From the NCBI GenBank assembly GCA_003971905.1, contig RSEE01000003.1, positions 682,001-746,000 of the forward strand: a stretch of DNA of 64,000 nt, written 5' to 3'. The translations under genes were made by a program, and so were the position numbers. The notes beneath the pieces are model-generated. The model had not been told where the DNA came from. It saw only the letters and a program-made list of their open reading frames with translations, and made no database searches. Origin of the DNA: Moniliella sp. 'wahieum'. Taxonomy: Eukaryota; Basidiomycota; Moniliellomycetes; Moniliellales; Moniliellaceae. This document shows, one piece after another, positions 11,005-22,611 of the stretch (positions within the stretch are counted from its first letter, which is position 1; each line of letters starts with the position of its first letter).

Positions 11005-12322
11005 CCTCAATCTTACCGTTGCATGTACATTGAACTTTGAACCGGGTAACTAGTAAGTTGCCCCGCCAACGCGTCAGCGCGCACTACAGTAACTGAGCCG
11101 AGCAGGCCTGTACTACATACTGTGCCTGACAGGTATACCGGAGCTTTAGCGTCAACGCTGTCAGCCGTTACGAGACCCGATGATGTCTCTTCTTCTCCTT
11201 GTCTCTCAGAGACTCCAGCGCGAACGAGAGTCACAATTGAGTACTGAGTACTGACACCTCATTGATGTGGGGACGCGCTTGTTTTAAAAAGTCCGTTCAA
11301 CGAGTTCACATTCAATCGATCTATGACCTTAATGACCCGAACGGGTATCGGCCCTATGTATCCTTGGTTGCGAGAGCGGCCCTTTCTTGCCTGGGTATTT
11401 ATTTTCTGTTCTTCCCCACGCTTCGTCTCCGTGGGAAGGAGGAGCGTCGCTGGTCCGCCACTAGGTGGTCCATTCGGTCCTTTGTTCACCGGCGCCCAGG
11501 AACGGTCTAGTTTTTGTGGCGACTTTACTGCCCTCCACGCAGTTCCTGATCTATAGTAATCTCCCCGTTCCCACATCTGGGATGTCTTTCACAAAAGACG
11601 TGTCACACGTCACTACGGCCCCAAAGCCCCTGTGCCTACGCAGCCTTTTGCTATCCCGGCCACCACCTGGCTATTGCTGATGTGCCCCAGAGGCCTCATG
11701 GCGATGCAGTGAAGCAGAGGGCGGTCGTGGCATCTATAGTGCGCTTGTGATGGGTATAATACCGTGGAAGGCTGCAGCCGAGAGCCACGGACGATTGGAA
11801 GAAGTTTTTTCCTGTTCCTTTACAGGAGTTGGCTGGTGCATTCATATCTCTTATACAGAAGAGATCAAGGCTGGGACAAGGAAACGCTGTGCCTAGAAAA
11901 CAATTGCCAACCAGGAGTACGAAGAATCCGCACGATATCCAGCTAATAATGCAGTGATGGCGCCTATAGCAGGCCTATACGTTGTAGAGGAGGCTGACAT
12001 GGTACACTGTGGAAGGATAGAGACCTGAGAGGGATCTCATCTAACAACCATACAACTTCAAAGAAGAACCAGAAAATGTGTGTATAATATACGCGTAATA
12101 TAAAACCTTTGAACCCAGATGTATGTCGGATGCCAAGGGATAACGGGCTTGAAGAAACCGCCGATTGTGGGGAGGATACAACAACGAGAAGTGGAAGGAA
12201 CAAGCTGTACGAGATAGACATGAGATGATAACAGAAGCAGAAAACAGTAAACAGTAAACATGAAACAAAACGAATCGAAAAGCTGTATAACAGAGGTCCA
12301 ATGAGGTGGACCACAAACGCTT

Positions 12323-13791
12323 TTACTCTTGCCCCGGCTCTACAGCAACCTCGGGCCAGACCACAGCGATCATCTTAGCAATCAGGGTGCTGGCCAGGCT
12401 CCCTGACGAAGAGGAGGAAGCCGTCGAGTCTTCTGATCCTCTTCGCACTTTGTCTTCCTTTTGATTTCCCTCTCCCTGCACGGGCGGAGGGACGAGGGGG
12501 GGAGCTTGCGACTCGTACATCCGGTAGAAAAATGAATCCTCTTCCTCTGCATTGTCAGATGAGAAAGAAACCCGAGTCACTGTATCTGCGTCATTCGCAT
12601 CCTCCTCATCATCTTGCTCTTGCTCCTGCTCCTGCTCCAGGGCATTCTCCTCCTGGGCCTCTTGGTTCATCTGATAAAGCCGGGGCAAGCTTGGTGACCA
12701 TGGCCCACACTCTTGGGGAAGAGGCATATGATCCTTTTCTTCCTCGGGAACTTCGATGATTGCATCGAGCTGCAGCTGCATTCCCGGGCGTATAAAGGGA
12801 AGGTAATTCCACTTCCACCACGATGGGTTCAGTTTCTCCATCATGGCCGAAAGGATAAGAACCAAGCCAGCCAGCCTCATCACGTTGTTCGGCTCGTCCA
12901 CCGCGCCAATCCACTCGACGTTGACCGGACCCATTCTGCAGGACGAACTAGTGAGTCGGATAAGGTTTCCGTGCATCTCTGGTTTCGCTCTTGGTCAGTT
13001 CATTCATCTTTTCTCAAAGTGAGACGATGGGGAGGAGGGGGGGAAGGGGACGTACGCAATCCAAATTGCAACGGGAGCAGGCCGGCACGCTGCATGCATC
13101 GGTCCATACCAAGTCGCTCCAACTTGTTGCGCACGGAAACGGGACACGCATACGTAGGTCCATAGACGCCGGAACGTAGGCGGAGGTATAGTTTGCGTTC
13201 GGGCGGATGCGATCGACAAAGTAGCCAAGCCAATCCCGTGGCGCTTTCACGCGGCAGGAAAGGTGTGACCACCATCCGGACCGCCGAATCCAAATATGGC
13301 GTGGTACGGTCACGCTGGGGCAAACTAAAGCCGATCTGGTCCATACCTTTCATGTCGGACAGGATGGACAGGTAAGCCTTGGAGGTCTTGTACTTGGTTG
13401 CACGGGCCAGGCGAGCATTCATCTTGCCCGCTTTGGCAAATAGGTTCAACACCAACGCCCAGTGAACGGGCAACTCATCTTCTGGTCCTTGGAACAGGCG
13501 TCGGTAGCCAGCCATGGTGGAAGGGGGAGGAGAGATGCCCAGACGGTTAGCCAACGTGAGCGATACCAGCCACTCCACCTCGCCACCACCCTTTTCTTGC
13601 GCTGGCAGAAGACAGAAAACGTGCAAGCACATGGGCTTGGGCCAGGACACCATCTTAAACACCGCTTCGGCCATGAGCATAGCTGGTACATGCATACCAG
13701 GCCGAATGGAATGCAGAGCCTGTAGCAAGGACCACTCTGTCGGCCGGATCGGCTGCACAGAGCGACCAGGTGTTAGGTCGCTTAGACGCAT
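12323..13791 (-). CDS. Uncharacterised 463-residue protein, intact, one intron
   Basis: I do not recognise the family. The start at 13791 gives MRLSDLTPGRSVQPIRPTEW. Exon 1 runs 13056-13791 and exon 2 runs 12323-12978; the 77-base intron has donor GTACGTCC, branch-like CTGAC and acceptor CCAG. Together they make 1392 bases, an unbroken frame of 463 residues and a TAA stop, unlike nearly every other gene here. The N-terminal two thirds look globular: SLLQALHSIRPGMHVPAMLM, YRRLFQGPEDELPVHWALVL, SDMKGMDQIGFSLPQRDRTT and a Cys-containing stretch near the splice. After the splice come a hydrophobic segment (RLAGLVLILSAMMEKLNPSW), an acidic Glu/Gln/Asp-rich low-complexity region (EQEQEQEQDDEEDANDAD) and a Ser-rich tail. 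Possibly a regulatory or scaffold protein; this is a guess. Confidence 0.7.
12979..13055 (-). other. Intron of the 463-residue gene
   Basis: Minus-strand donor GTACGTCC and acceptor AACCAG. It interrupts a Gln codon, joining LQFGL to QMHGN without breaking the frame. Confidence 0.8.
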
Positions 13792-16700
13792 GCCTTCCCG
13801 TGAGGACGGTGAGGGGAGGTGGGCAGGTGGCGAGGAGCAGGAGCAGGCTGGTAGGTAATGGGCACAATGATGGGGAGTGACGGGTCCATGTCCATGGTGG
13901 TGGCGAAGATGCTGGGTAGCAGAGAGAGATACGGATCGCAGAGGTGGGGGGGTGGAGGAGGTAAAAAACAGATGCGTGCCTTCTCCTCGCCTATGATATT
14001 AATGGGTTTTGCATGGCAGGGGGTGTGGGGGTCGTACTGACCGATCCCCTTCCCGCGGCCGCTGACTCGCATCTGCTTATGCGCGCAGGTGCTATAGAGT
14101 TGGCTGCTGGGGCCTGCTATGCTCCCAGCGCTGCCCGAGTGCTCCAGCGTCTGTGGTCAGCAGCCTCCAGCGCACAGTGGGTACTACCACCCTAACTACC
14201 AACGCCTGCTTTGGCCTGTGGCCTGCGGCCTAGGCCGCGTCTGGTCTCTGTAGCCAGACGCTTCTTCGGGGTGCGTTGGGGGTGTTCATCGCTATCCTCA
14301 CCGGTCAGTTTCCTTTCGACCCGGGTACTGCGTGGGGCTGCTGCATCCTACTCCACTGTGATGACGTGTGCACCCTTAACTGTTCGCCTGTGCGTGTGCA
14401 CTTTGCGCTTGCAGGCCGCAAGCGGGCACACTCCGCCATCCTCCAGCCAGATGTCTTCCCCCGACCGTACGCTGGCACACACCCCGCATCCCATCGTTTT
14501 TTTTAAAGCACACTTGTTTCGTTCCCCGACGGCCGTCTGCAATTCTGAAAGTATGAAGCCCTGGCGCACTGCGCTCCTGTGCCTGTGTGCGGTGGAGTGT
14601 GCTTTGACTAGTGGCTGGGCACGGAGCAATCAAGCTTCAAGCTTCAAGCGTGGTTTTTGCCCCACGCCAAAAAGTCACAGCCGGCCTGCCTCGCCCTTTA
14701 GGTCGTCTAGGCCCAATCCTTTGCCACCCAGGCTGTCTGCCACACGCGCCTCCCACAAAAGCACCTCCCAGTGCAAGCCAGTGGCCTGGGGCACCTATCC
14801 GTCTATCCGTCTGTGCGCTCTCAGCACGCCTGGCAACAGACATCTGCGGTTGTATGACCACAATTAAGCAGGTTTCCCCCTACTTTTTTCCTATCTTGCA
14901 AAATGTGACAAAAAAGCAATACACAAGCTCTCCGTCTTGCGCACTCTCCTTTTCTCGTTTCCCCGCGTTGGGACGGCCCTTGCTCTTCCTACTAAGCGCA
15001 ATCTTGTTGGATCAAGAGGCAACTGCACCACCTCTCTCCACGCACAGCGGGTCCACCTCGCCGTCTCTCCCTGCAACGTCTTCAGCCCTAAACCCTTCGC
15101 CGGCCTTCTCCTTATGTTGACTAATACCTTGGGTCTTTCAATTGATCGATTCTCCCGTCCCGTCCATCATCCATCATTCATCCGCACAGCCCACCCTGGG
15201 CAGTACCCCTCCCCGCTCTCCCGCCCGGTTCCGTCTTCCTTCGTATTTGCTACCCTCCTTCTCTGGACCATCTACTTCGTCTCGGGTAACCTTATTATTC
15301 CGTTAGTGCATTCAAGTTATTAAGCTTTAAGCCTTTTATTAGGAGTGAGTATACATATGCCACACTCGGCTTGCGTAGCTCTTGCCCTATCCTAACTCGG
15401 GATCGGTGGGGTGTAACATGTAAACAAGTGGCAAAAAAGACCCTTGAATGTGACGCACGATGTGGTCGACATACTAGTGCGGGGGCAGCATCAGAGAAGG
15501 AAAGGACTGGTACTCCTGTGTATGCCAGGTGCACAGTTCGACGAGCGAAAAAATCCTATATGTTGTCGATTCGATACGCGCATCGGTGGGGTGTGCTGTG
15601 CATATCTTATTGTGCGCATAATATACTACTAGTAACTACCGTTCGGCGTCCAAAGAGGCCATCAGATCTAGTGTCTTAAAAACCCTGCGCCCTGGTAGCC
15701 TTTTTGGGCCTCCCTGCACTGTTGAAACCCTTCGTTTTTCTTAGGATGATGAGGTCGGTTTAACGTTTGTAGGTAAAGCGCTGAGCGTTCCGTTATCCCA
15801 GCCTTACGCTTCGTACATGGTATTATGAAGACCGAAGCAGTCTATTATGTCCAAAGGGCACTTTCGCCCTCTCGTTCTTGTCTGGACAGAGAGGAACGAG
15901 TGCGGGAACACGTTGCCAGAGAGAAGCTGTGCGGAAAAATAGTAATGGGTCTCCTCTCCAAGCAGGAACCTTCTTTTGTCAGAAACACGCTCAAAAGTCT
16001 TGACACTACATTTGCGCACACATAAAATCTTGATTCCCATTCCGGGGAACGAACCCAGCGATGAAATTAAAGCTGCTGCAAGGATCCCTTGCTCTATCAA
16101 GCCTTGTGGGCAAAGGGGGAGACGGTATAGCTTGAGTGCGGAAAAAATAGTCCATGGTCGTGCGGACAAGGATAGACTATGACAGAGAGAGGTTCATGCC
16201 TATATATCACAGGAGAGAATATAGTTGAACGTTGATGTCGCCTCTCACAAACTAGCTTCTCGGCACAAAAGAGATGTACGTTGAGCACGTTGAGCGGGGC
16301 CTTCTCTCTGTTATACCGCGGGGACGATATACGACTGTGTACGTGGAGTTTGGATGGGCAGAGTGGAATGAGGGTAAGGTTCAATGTTGGAATGACCTAT
16401 CGAGCCACCGGGTGGCTCGTGCTTTGGCTAACGTCCCTTCAGTTCCTCCTCAGGGCTAGGTGTTCCGTTGTCTTGTTCTCTCTCCTGTTTTCCTTGTTGA
16501 TACACAGCTCAGCCCCTGGTGGCGACTTCTGCTTGATGTTCCTTTGTAGGTGTTGCGGGTTGGCTTAGACTACACACCACCACCACCAGTGTGATTGCAC
16601 CACCCTCGAAAACCATCCGGACCCCAGGTCTCATCAGGGACGTACATATTAGGCCAAGGCGTTTGATTCCGACCATCGGCTTGATCTTTACCCCTTGCCC

Positions 16701-17796
16701 CCGTATAGTGACCTCCGAAGCCTCCACGTACTTATACCTCATTCGGCCTACTCGAACCTCTCTGTTTCTTCCAGGTGTGGCGCGAGGCTTGGAGTTTTGA
16801 GTCCTCAACCACCACCATCATGGATAACATTACTATCCATTTCCAGAAGGTCACCACCCACAATTCCTTGGGTTCCTCCGGCCGGTCTTACAAGAGGGGT
16901 GTGGATCGCCAGGTTATAGGTGTGCGGCGGAGGCAGGGCTTCTCCTCTTGACCTCGGCTCTGTCCCAGTCGCATATTGGATTTTGAAGTGGTCTGGTCTT
17001 CGCCCGGCTGATGCTTGCATGGGCGTCTACAGAGAGAAGCTCTCTCGAGCAAGTCTGGGTCCGTAGCCAAAAAGGAATCCGTTGTCCAGCGCAGGGTGAT
17101 GGGCATGGAAAGACGTGTTGTGTGGCTCAAACAGAACCAAGAGAGAATACGCGCCACCGAGACGGTGCTATAAGGCGGATGCATCGGATGGCAGGGTTGG
17201 GGCGGCCCTGGGCTATGTCATGATGGTGACGAGATGGCTGGGTTGGCCGGAGCGTGCAAGTGGTGCTACTCCAGGTGGTTGTAGGCGGCCAGGCGGAGCG
17301 ACGGGTGACGAGGTCACGTGGCCATGTTTGCGAGCACGCAGGGCGCGCACGGGCCATAGACTGCCCCCTGGCTCTGCTGCGGCGCGGCAGCCGCTGCACG
17401 GGGGGGTGGGAGGGTGCAGCGTGCAGCGCTCCGGCTGAGCGCGCCGGCCTCGCGTTGGCCCACTGCTTGTCTGCGCAGCCACGTGGGAGCACAGGCGCTG
17501 GGCGAGCACGATGTGACGTCAGTGACCACGCGGGGCGGGCGGTGCAGACGCACAGAGCGAGTGTGGCGCGCGTGCACATCCCCTGCGGCTGCACACGGGT
17601 GGCGTGCATGCGCCTGGCGCTGGGCGCGGGGGCAGTGGCGGCGGGTCTGGCAGTGCACTGCCTGCCTGCGCATGCGGTGTGCGGCGTGCGGCGTGAGGGT
17701 GACGGGTGAGCGTGACTGAACGCGGCCGGTGCTGGGGCCGCTCGGAAGCGCTCGCTTTGTCTCTGGCTCACCACCACCGTCGCTGGCTTTGCCGAG
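13792..17796. other. 4 kb spacer between divergent genes
   Basis: No convincing gene. Open frames at 14211-14867, 14611-15120 and 15804-16169 resemble nothing known. A palindromic AAGCTT array sits at 14633-14650 (CAAGCTTCAAGCTTCAAG). From about 17220 to 17760 the sequence becomes strongly GC-rich, with frames open on both strands (289 codons at 17127-17996 minus), most likely a composition effect in the promoter and leader of the tricalbin gene. Confidence 0.5.
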
Positions 17797-20700
17797 ATGG
17801 TGAATCTGCCGCACCACGCCTCCCGCCCCAGTGGGGACGCCGCAGCCCCCGCTGCGCCTGTTCCCGCCCAGCCGCCCGTGGCCGACGCCAGCGCTCCCCC
17901 CGCTGGCCATGCGCCTCCCCCCGAGCCGCCTGCGCCCCACTTCGATCCCAAGGCTGCCCCGGCCGCCAAGGCCGCCGAGCAGGCCCAGTCCGCCATCCGC
18001 CAGGGCCTGATGCAGGACCCTCAGGCCGGCTTCGACAAGCCTCTGGTACGTCGCCCTTTCCTTCTTCTCTGCTCTCCGCGTTGGTCCCCCCGCTCACGCT
18101 CCTCCTCTCCTTGCCCTGTCAGCCCCAGCCCACCGAAGAAGCTGTCCAGGCCGCCAAGCACCCCATCTCGAGTGGCGCTGCCAACCCCACCGCCACGTAC
18201 GATGACCAGGGCCGCCTCGTCGCTCCTCCCGGCATGGCCGTCGAGGGCGAGGCCGAGGCACCTGCCCCCCAGGCCCCGTCCGCCTCGGCCCAGAGCACCC
18301 AGCACAAGGAACTCGCCACCACCGTTGCTTCGGGCGCCAAGGAGGGCCACATGGCCACCGTCTTTCGTATCCGCGACCACATTGCCCACAGCCACTTGGG
18401 CAACTTTCTTGCCAATGGTTCGGTCATTCTCGGTGCCTCGTTCTTTGTCTGGCTCTTGACCAAGATCCGCCTTGGCGTGGCGGGCATGGTGATTGTTGGC
18501 ATGTTTGTCATCGCAGCGTACAACCGTGCTCTGGAACGTGTTGCAGTGCGCTACAAGGACGACCAGGAACGCATCATTATCCGCAAAAAGGCTCTCGAGG
18601 ACGTGTCCGATGGCGATGGGGAGAAGATGATGTGGCTCAACAACTTCCTTGCTCGCTTCTGGCCCATCTACATGCCCGCTCTTTCTGCCCAGGTCATCCA
18701 GATCGCCGATGGCATCCTGGTCCAAAACTGCCCTTCGTTCCTCGATGCCATCCGTCTGACCCAGTTTACTCTCGGTTCCAAGGCGCCCCAGTTCACCTAT
18801 GTCCGCACCTTCCCGCACACTGACGAGGACGTCATCATGACCGAATGGAAGTTCAACTACACCCCCGAGGACACGAGCGACATGACGGTCAAGCAGGCCA
18901 AGGAAAAAATCGATCCTAAAGTCGAGCTGAGCGTGCGCATTGGCGCCGGATTGGCTGGTGCCACGTTCCCGATCCTTGTGCAGAACATGCAATTTTCGGG
19001 CACCCTTCGCGTTCAGTTTAAGCTCATCTCCAACTTCCCCAACGTTCAGACAGTTGGCATCAGCTTTATGGAACCGCCCAAGTTTGACTATGTACTCAAG
19101 CCTGTTGGGGAAGCAAGCTTGGTTTTGATGTCGGCAACATTCCAGGCCTCAATGAGTTTATTCAAGGTCAAGTGCATGCCAACCTGGGACCCATGATGTA
19201 TTCCCCCAACGTGTTTACGGTTAACTTGGAAGAATTGCTTGCCGGAAATCTGATGGACACGGCCATTGGTGTCCTGCAAGTCTCGATCTACTCGGCCAAG
19301 GACGTGCAAGGTGTTAAATTTGGGGGTGGCACACCGGACCCTTACGTCTCGCTCACCCTCAACGACAAGCCTGATATATTGGAGAAGACTTCGGTTAAAC
19401 AGAGTACCAGCAACCCGAATTGGCGCGAAACCAAATTTGTGCTGATCAACTCCCTCGCTGGTCTGCTCACGCTCAACACACTGGATTACAATGACGTGCG
19501 CGCCGACAACCCATTGGGGACAACCACGTTTGACCTTGCTGAGCTAGCGCAGAACCCGGAACAAGATGGACTGTCGGATCCGATCATCCTCAATGGCAAG
19601 GCGCGTGGAACGCTGCAGTATGGAATTTCGTACTTCCCCTGCTCAAGCCAGAGAAGACGCCAGATGGAACGGAGCTCCCGCTTCCTGAGACGCGGACGGG
19701 TGTGCTGGCGCTAACGGTGCACTCGGCGAAAAACTTGGGAAGCAAGCAACTGAATTCGAAGGCCCGGATTCTACTCAATGGCAAGCAAGTCTTTCGAACG
19801 TGTTCAAAAAGTCTGACGCACCAAACTGGGAATTCCAACTGCCGCTGCTCGTCACTCAACGCGAGAAGGCGGTGGTGGGACTGGAGATTGTGGATGACAA
19901 TGACAAGCCTGTGGGACAGCTGGCGGTCAAGCTGGACGATATGCTGGAGGCTGCGGCGCATGGACAGGATTGGTTCCCGCTCCTGACGCAAAGCGGTGGG
20001 TCTTCGCGCATGCGTGTATCCATCTCGGCCGTTTGGAAGCCTGTCCGGATGGCTGGCGGAGTGAACTCTGGTTCGGGCTACACCCCTTCGATTGGCACGT
20101 TGCGCGTCACGCTCGGCAAAGGCTCTGGTTTGGCAGGTAAACCCTTGCCGTTTGTGGAGCTGCGTAACAAGGGCCTCGTTTCCGATCGCAGCAAGGTGCT
20201 TCTCCAGACGTCTACACCGGACTTTAAGGCCCAGCCACTGTATGCCCCGGTTCATTCGCTCCAGGAACGGGTGATGGTGGAGTTGATGGACTATCAGCCG
20301 AATGGCAAGCATCGGTTCTTGGGCAAGTACGAGTTGACGGTGAATAAGTTTGCGCGGGAGGAGAGTGAGAACGCACACAAGTCTCAAACCGACCCTGGCC
20401 CTATCGCTCAACGGGAAAGAACACAATTAAAGCCCAGGTGGGCCTGGGGGGCAAGAAGACCGGCACGCTTGAGCTGGAGGTGGAGTTCCTACCTGCTGTG
20501 CATTTGCGTGACGCTGTGTTCGACAATGGTGAACCGGAAGCGGTGGAGAAGGCCAAAGAGCTGGATCAACCTTCTTCCAAGGAAAGCCTGCCTGCCATTC
20601 CCGCTGAATCCACCAAGGAGACGACTGAGACGACTGAGACGACTGCGGACAAGGCTCAGCCGACGCCGACCCAAAAGCCCGAGCCTGAGGAGGAGAAGCC

Positions 20701-22175
20701 CGGGGGAGTCATCCTCTCACCCGAGCAGCTGGTTAAGCAACCGCGTGGCGTGTTGGCTATCAACGTGCTCGAGGGTAAATTGAGCGTCAAGCAGGCCCGC
20801 GTGGAAGTACTGGTTGACGATGGCTACTGGCCTACGTACCTTACCGAGCCCTCACGGCAAGCGGTCAACGTGTTTGACGAGGTGTGCGAAGCGGTAATCA
20901 AGGATCTGGACACGAGTGAGATCACACTTCGTGTGCGCACCCATGGCGACGGCAACGATACCAACCTGTCGGACGTTGTGGCCACGGGAACTTTCCCGGC
21001 CCGCGCCTTCCTCGAGGCCACATTGACGGGCAAGAACACGTTTACATTGGCAGCCAACCCTTCTTTTAACCCGCAGACCATCCCTGGCTTTGGGAATCTG
21101 CCCGATTCGGCACAGGAAGCAGCGAAAAACGCGGCGGCCAACGCGACCAAGAACGTGCCTGGGTTGAGTGCCGTCTCGTCGGGCTTGGGCGGGCTGGGCA
21201 AGTTTGGTTCCGGGGCGATGGGAGCCGTGGGCAAGAGCGTGTCGGGCGTCACGTCGGGCGTGACGGGTGCAGTGGGCAATGTGACGGGCTTGCAGATCCC
21301 GTTGGGCCAGGGAGGTGGGCCGTGTACGATTGAGGTGCAGAGCCGGTGGATCCCCATTCCGTTTGCTCCGTCGGCGCAGGAGAGCGTGTTGAACCAGGGA
21401 CTGCTCAAGATCGATGCGCTGCATGCTGAGAACCTACGTGGGGCCGATCGCGGCGGCAAGTCCTCCGACCCCTTTGCCGCTCTGGTGATTGGAGACGAAC
21501 GCGTGGCGCAGACCAAGACGATCAAGAAATCGCTCCACCCGACCTGGAACGAAACCTTGGGCACTGTCCCGCTGCTCGACCGGACTTCGCCTGCGGTACG
21601 CATCGAGCTACGTGACTGGGACCAATTGGGAGCTGGCGACGCGCTGGGCGGGTTCAACCTCCCGGACTTATCTGCGCTCGAAGCGGACGAAGCGCGCGAA
21701 GTCACCTTCCCTGTCGTGGGCGAGCATGCCGGCGACGGTCATCCCACATGCACACTTCGCCTCACGTTCCATCCCGAGTGGGTGCCCAATGGCCGCGCTG
21801 GCATCACAGCTGCCGCATCGGGCATCGCCGCTGGGTTGGGTAACGTGGGTGGCGCCGTGGGCGCCGTGGGAGGCGCCGTGGGAGGCGTAGCGGGCGGCGT
21901 GGTAGGTGGCGTAGGTGCGGTGGGTGGAGCAGTAGGTGGATTGGGAAAGAGCGTCATCTCTACTCCTAAGCACTTGTTTGGCCATCGTAAACATGCGTCG
22001 GCTGCGTCGGGTGTGCCTGCCGGTGCGGGTGTGGGTGCCCCTGTGGGTGCGGAGGGCCAAGATGACACGATGAACACGATGGCTACGGCGGGTACGGCAG
22101 ACGCGGATGATTCTCGGTCCGTTTGGTAAGAAAGGCCGGAAGCTCGGTTCGCTCTTCCATAAGAAACATGGTTAA
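17797..22175 (+). CDS. Tricalbin-like ER-plasma membrane tether (SMP and C2 domains)
   Basis: Tricalbins (extended synaptotagmins) sit in the ER membrane, tether it to the plasma membrane and move lipids. The start gives MVNLPHHASRPSGDAAAPAA, followed by an Ala/Pro-rich cytosolic region. An intron lies at 18046-18122. A membrane hairpin follows at about residues 173-220 (GNFLANGSVILGASFFVWLL). The SMP lipid-binding domain spans roughly residues 248-455 (WLNNFLARFWPIYMPALSAQ, MMYSPNVFTVNLEELL). C2 domains follow: 19265-19640 (GTPDPYVSLTLN), 19690-19990, a weaker one at 20090-20400, and a last one at 21395-21770 with SSDPFAALVIGDE and RDWDQLGAGD, the usual Ca-binding aspartates. A Gly/Val-rich repeat and a basic end (GKKGRKLGSLFHKKHG) close the protein at 22175. 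Frame changes at about 19105, 19640, 19800, 20420 and 22130. Near 1,430 residues, somewhat longer than yeast TCB1-3. Confidence 0.95.
18046..18122 (+). other. Intron in the tricalbin gene
   Basis: The 77-base intron has donor GTACGT and acceptor TGTCAG and joins GFDKPL to PQPTEEAV in frame. Confidence 0.85.
21841..21946 (+). repeat. Gly/Val/Ala-rich coding repeat
   Basis: Within the tricalbin C-terminus GGCGCCGTGGGAGGCGCCGT-type units repeat and encode GGAVGAVGGAVGGVAGGVVG and on. A shorter related stretch occurs at 21180-21290 (GSGAMGAVGKSVSGVTSGVT). Confidence 0.8.
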
Positions 22176-22315
22176 GCTCCCCCTCGGGGACTAATACTGT
22201 CCCTGTCCTCCTTCTACCTGTCCCTTTTCTCGCTTGTTCTGGATGCACGAACGATGAACGACCAACTTTGGTTCCGTTTTTTGGTTCGTGGGTTCTTGTT
22301 CTCTTGTTCTTTTGC

Positions 22316-22323
<8 letters not shown>

Positions 22324-22346
<23 letters not shown>

Positions 22347-22370
22347 TTTTGTTTTTTTTTTTTTTTTTTT
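22324..22370. repeat. Long T tract downstream of tricalbin
   Basis: About 27 T, one G, then 19 T. It lies 150 bases after the tricalbin stop and would be a U-rich 3' UTR or downstream element if transcribed. The exact length is unreliable in any assembly. Confidence 0.9.
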
Positions 22371-22518
22371 GTACGCCTTGGTCGTATGGCGTATGCGCCG
22401 CAGTTCCCAATTCATCTTTCTTCTTCTTCATGAAGTCGGGGTCGGGTCGGGGTAGAGGTCAGGATAGGTAGGAGATGGGTTTCACATCTCCCAGATCTTT
22501 CGATACGATAAGGAAAAC

Positions 22519-22524
22519 AAAAAA
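22519..22524 (-). terminator. Pol III terminator of tRNA-Lys
   Basis: Six T on the minus strand, beginning three bases after the tRNA discriminator base. Confidence 0.75.
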
Positions 22525-22526
22525 TA

Positions 22527-22611
22527 CGCCCCACGTGGGACTCGAACCCACAACCGTGAGATGGACCTCTGTTGTAAGAGTCTCAAATTCTACCGATTGA
22601 AATAGCGAGGC
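22527..22611 (-). tRNA. tRNA-Lys(CUU) with a 12-base intron
   Basis: On the minus strand the acceptor GCCTCGC pairs with GTGGGGC (two G-U pairs plus one U-G), discriminator G. The T arm is GTGGG-TTCGAGT-CCCAC. The anticodon stem TGAGA pairs exactly with TCTCA. The 19-base loop CTCTTA...A reads anticodon CTT, with 12 extra bases (CAACAGAGGTCC) at the normal intron site one base 3' of the anticodon. The D stem TTTC/GAAT has three of four pairs. The B box GGTTCGAGTCC is perfect. Confidence 0.85.

Larger units (their letters stand above)
6523..12322. other. 5.8 kb gene-poor region
   Basis: No complete gene is supported in this stretch. From 6523 to about 7100 it should hold the promoter and leader of the sugar transporter; on the minus strand the 100 bases next to the start are C/T-rich. 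Open frames at 7858-8478 (206 codons, +), 8112-8627 (-) and 11259-11576 (-) resemble no family and are not conserved-looking. Arrays of short palindromic words are listed separately at 7822, 8945, 10544, 10659 and 10949. Two CCCTAAG copies (9788-9812) are too few to be telomeric. A coding-like fragment at 9069-9347 is also listed separately. Confidence 0.5.

Noticed and set aside
16040-16065. T-loop-like GGTTCGTTCC on the minus strand
   Set aside because: Lacks the invariant A of the T loop and has no acceptor partner.
17127-17996. 289-codon open frame on the minus strand, Ala/Arg/Ser-rich
   Set aside because: It lies in GC-rich DNA where stops are rare and overlaps the start of tricalbin antisense; no family resemblance.
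22191-22431. Lys-rich minus-strand frame
   Set aside because: It is only the translation of the long T tract.
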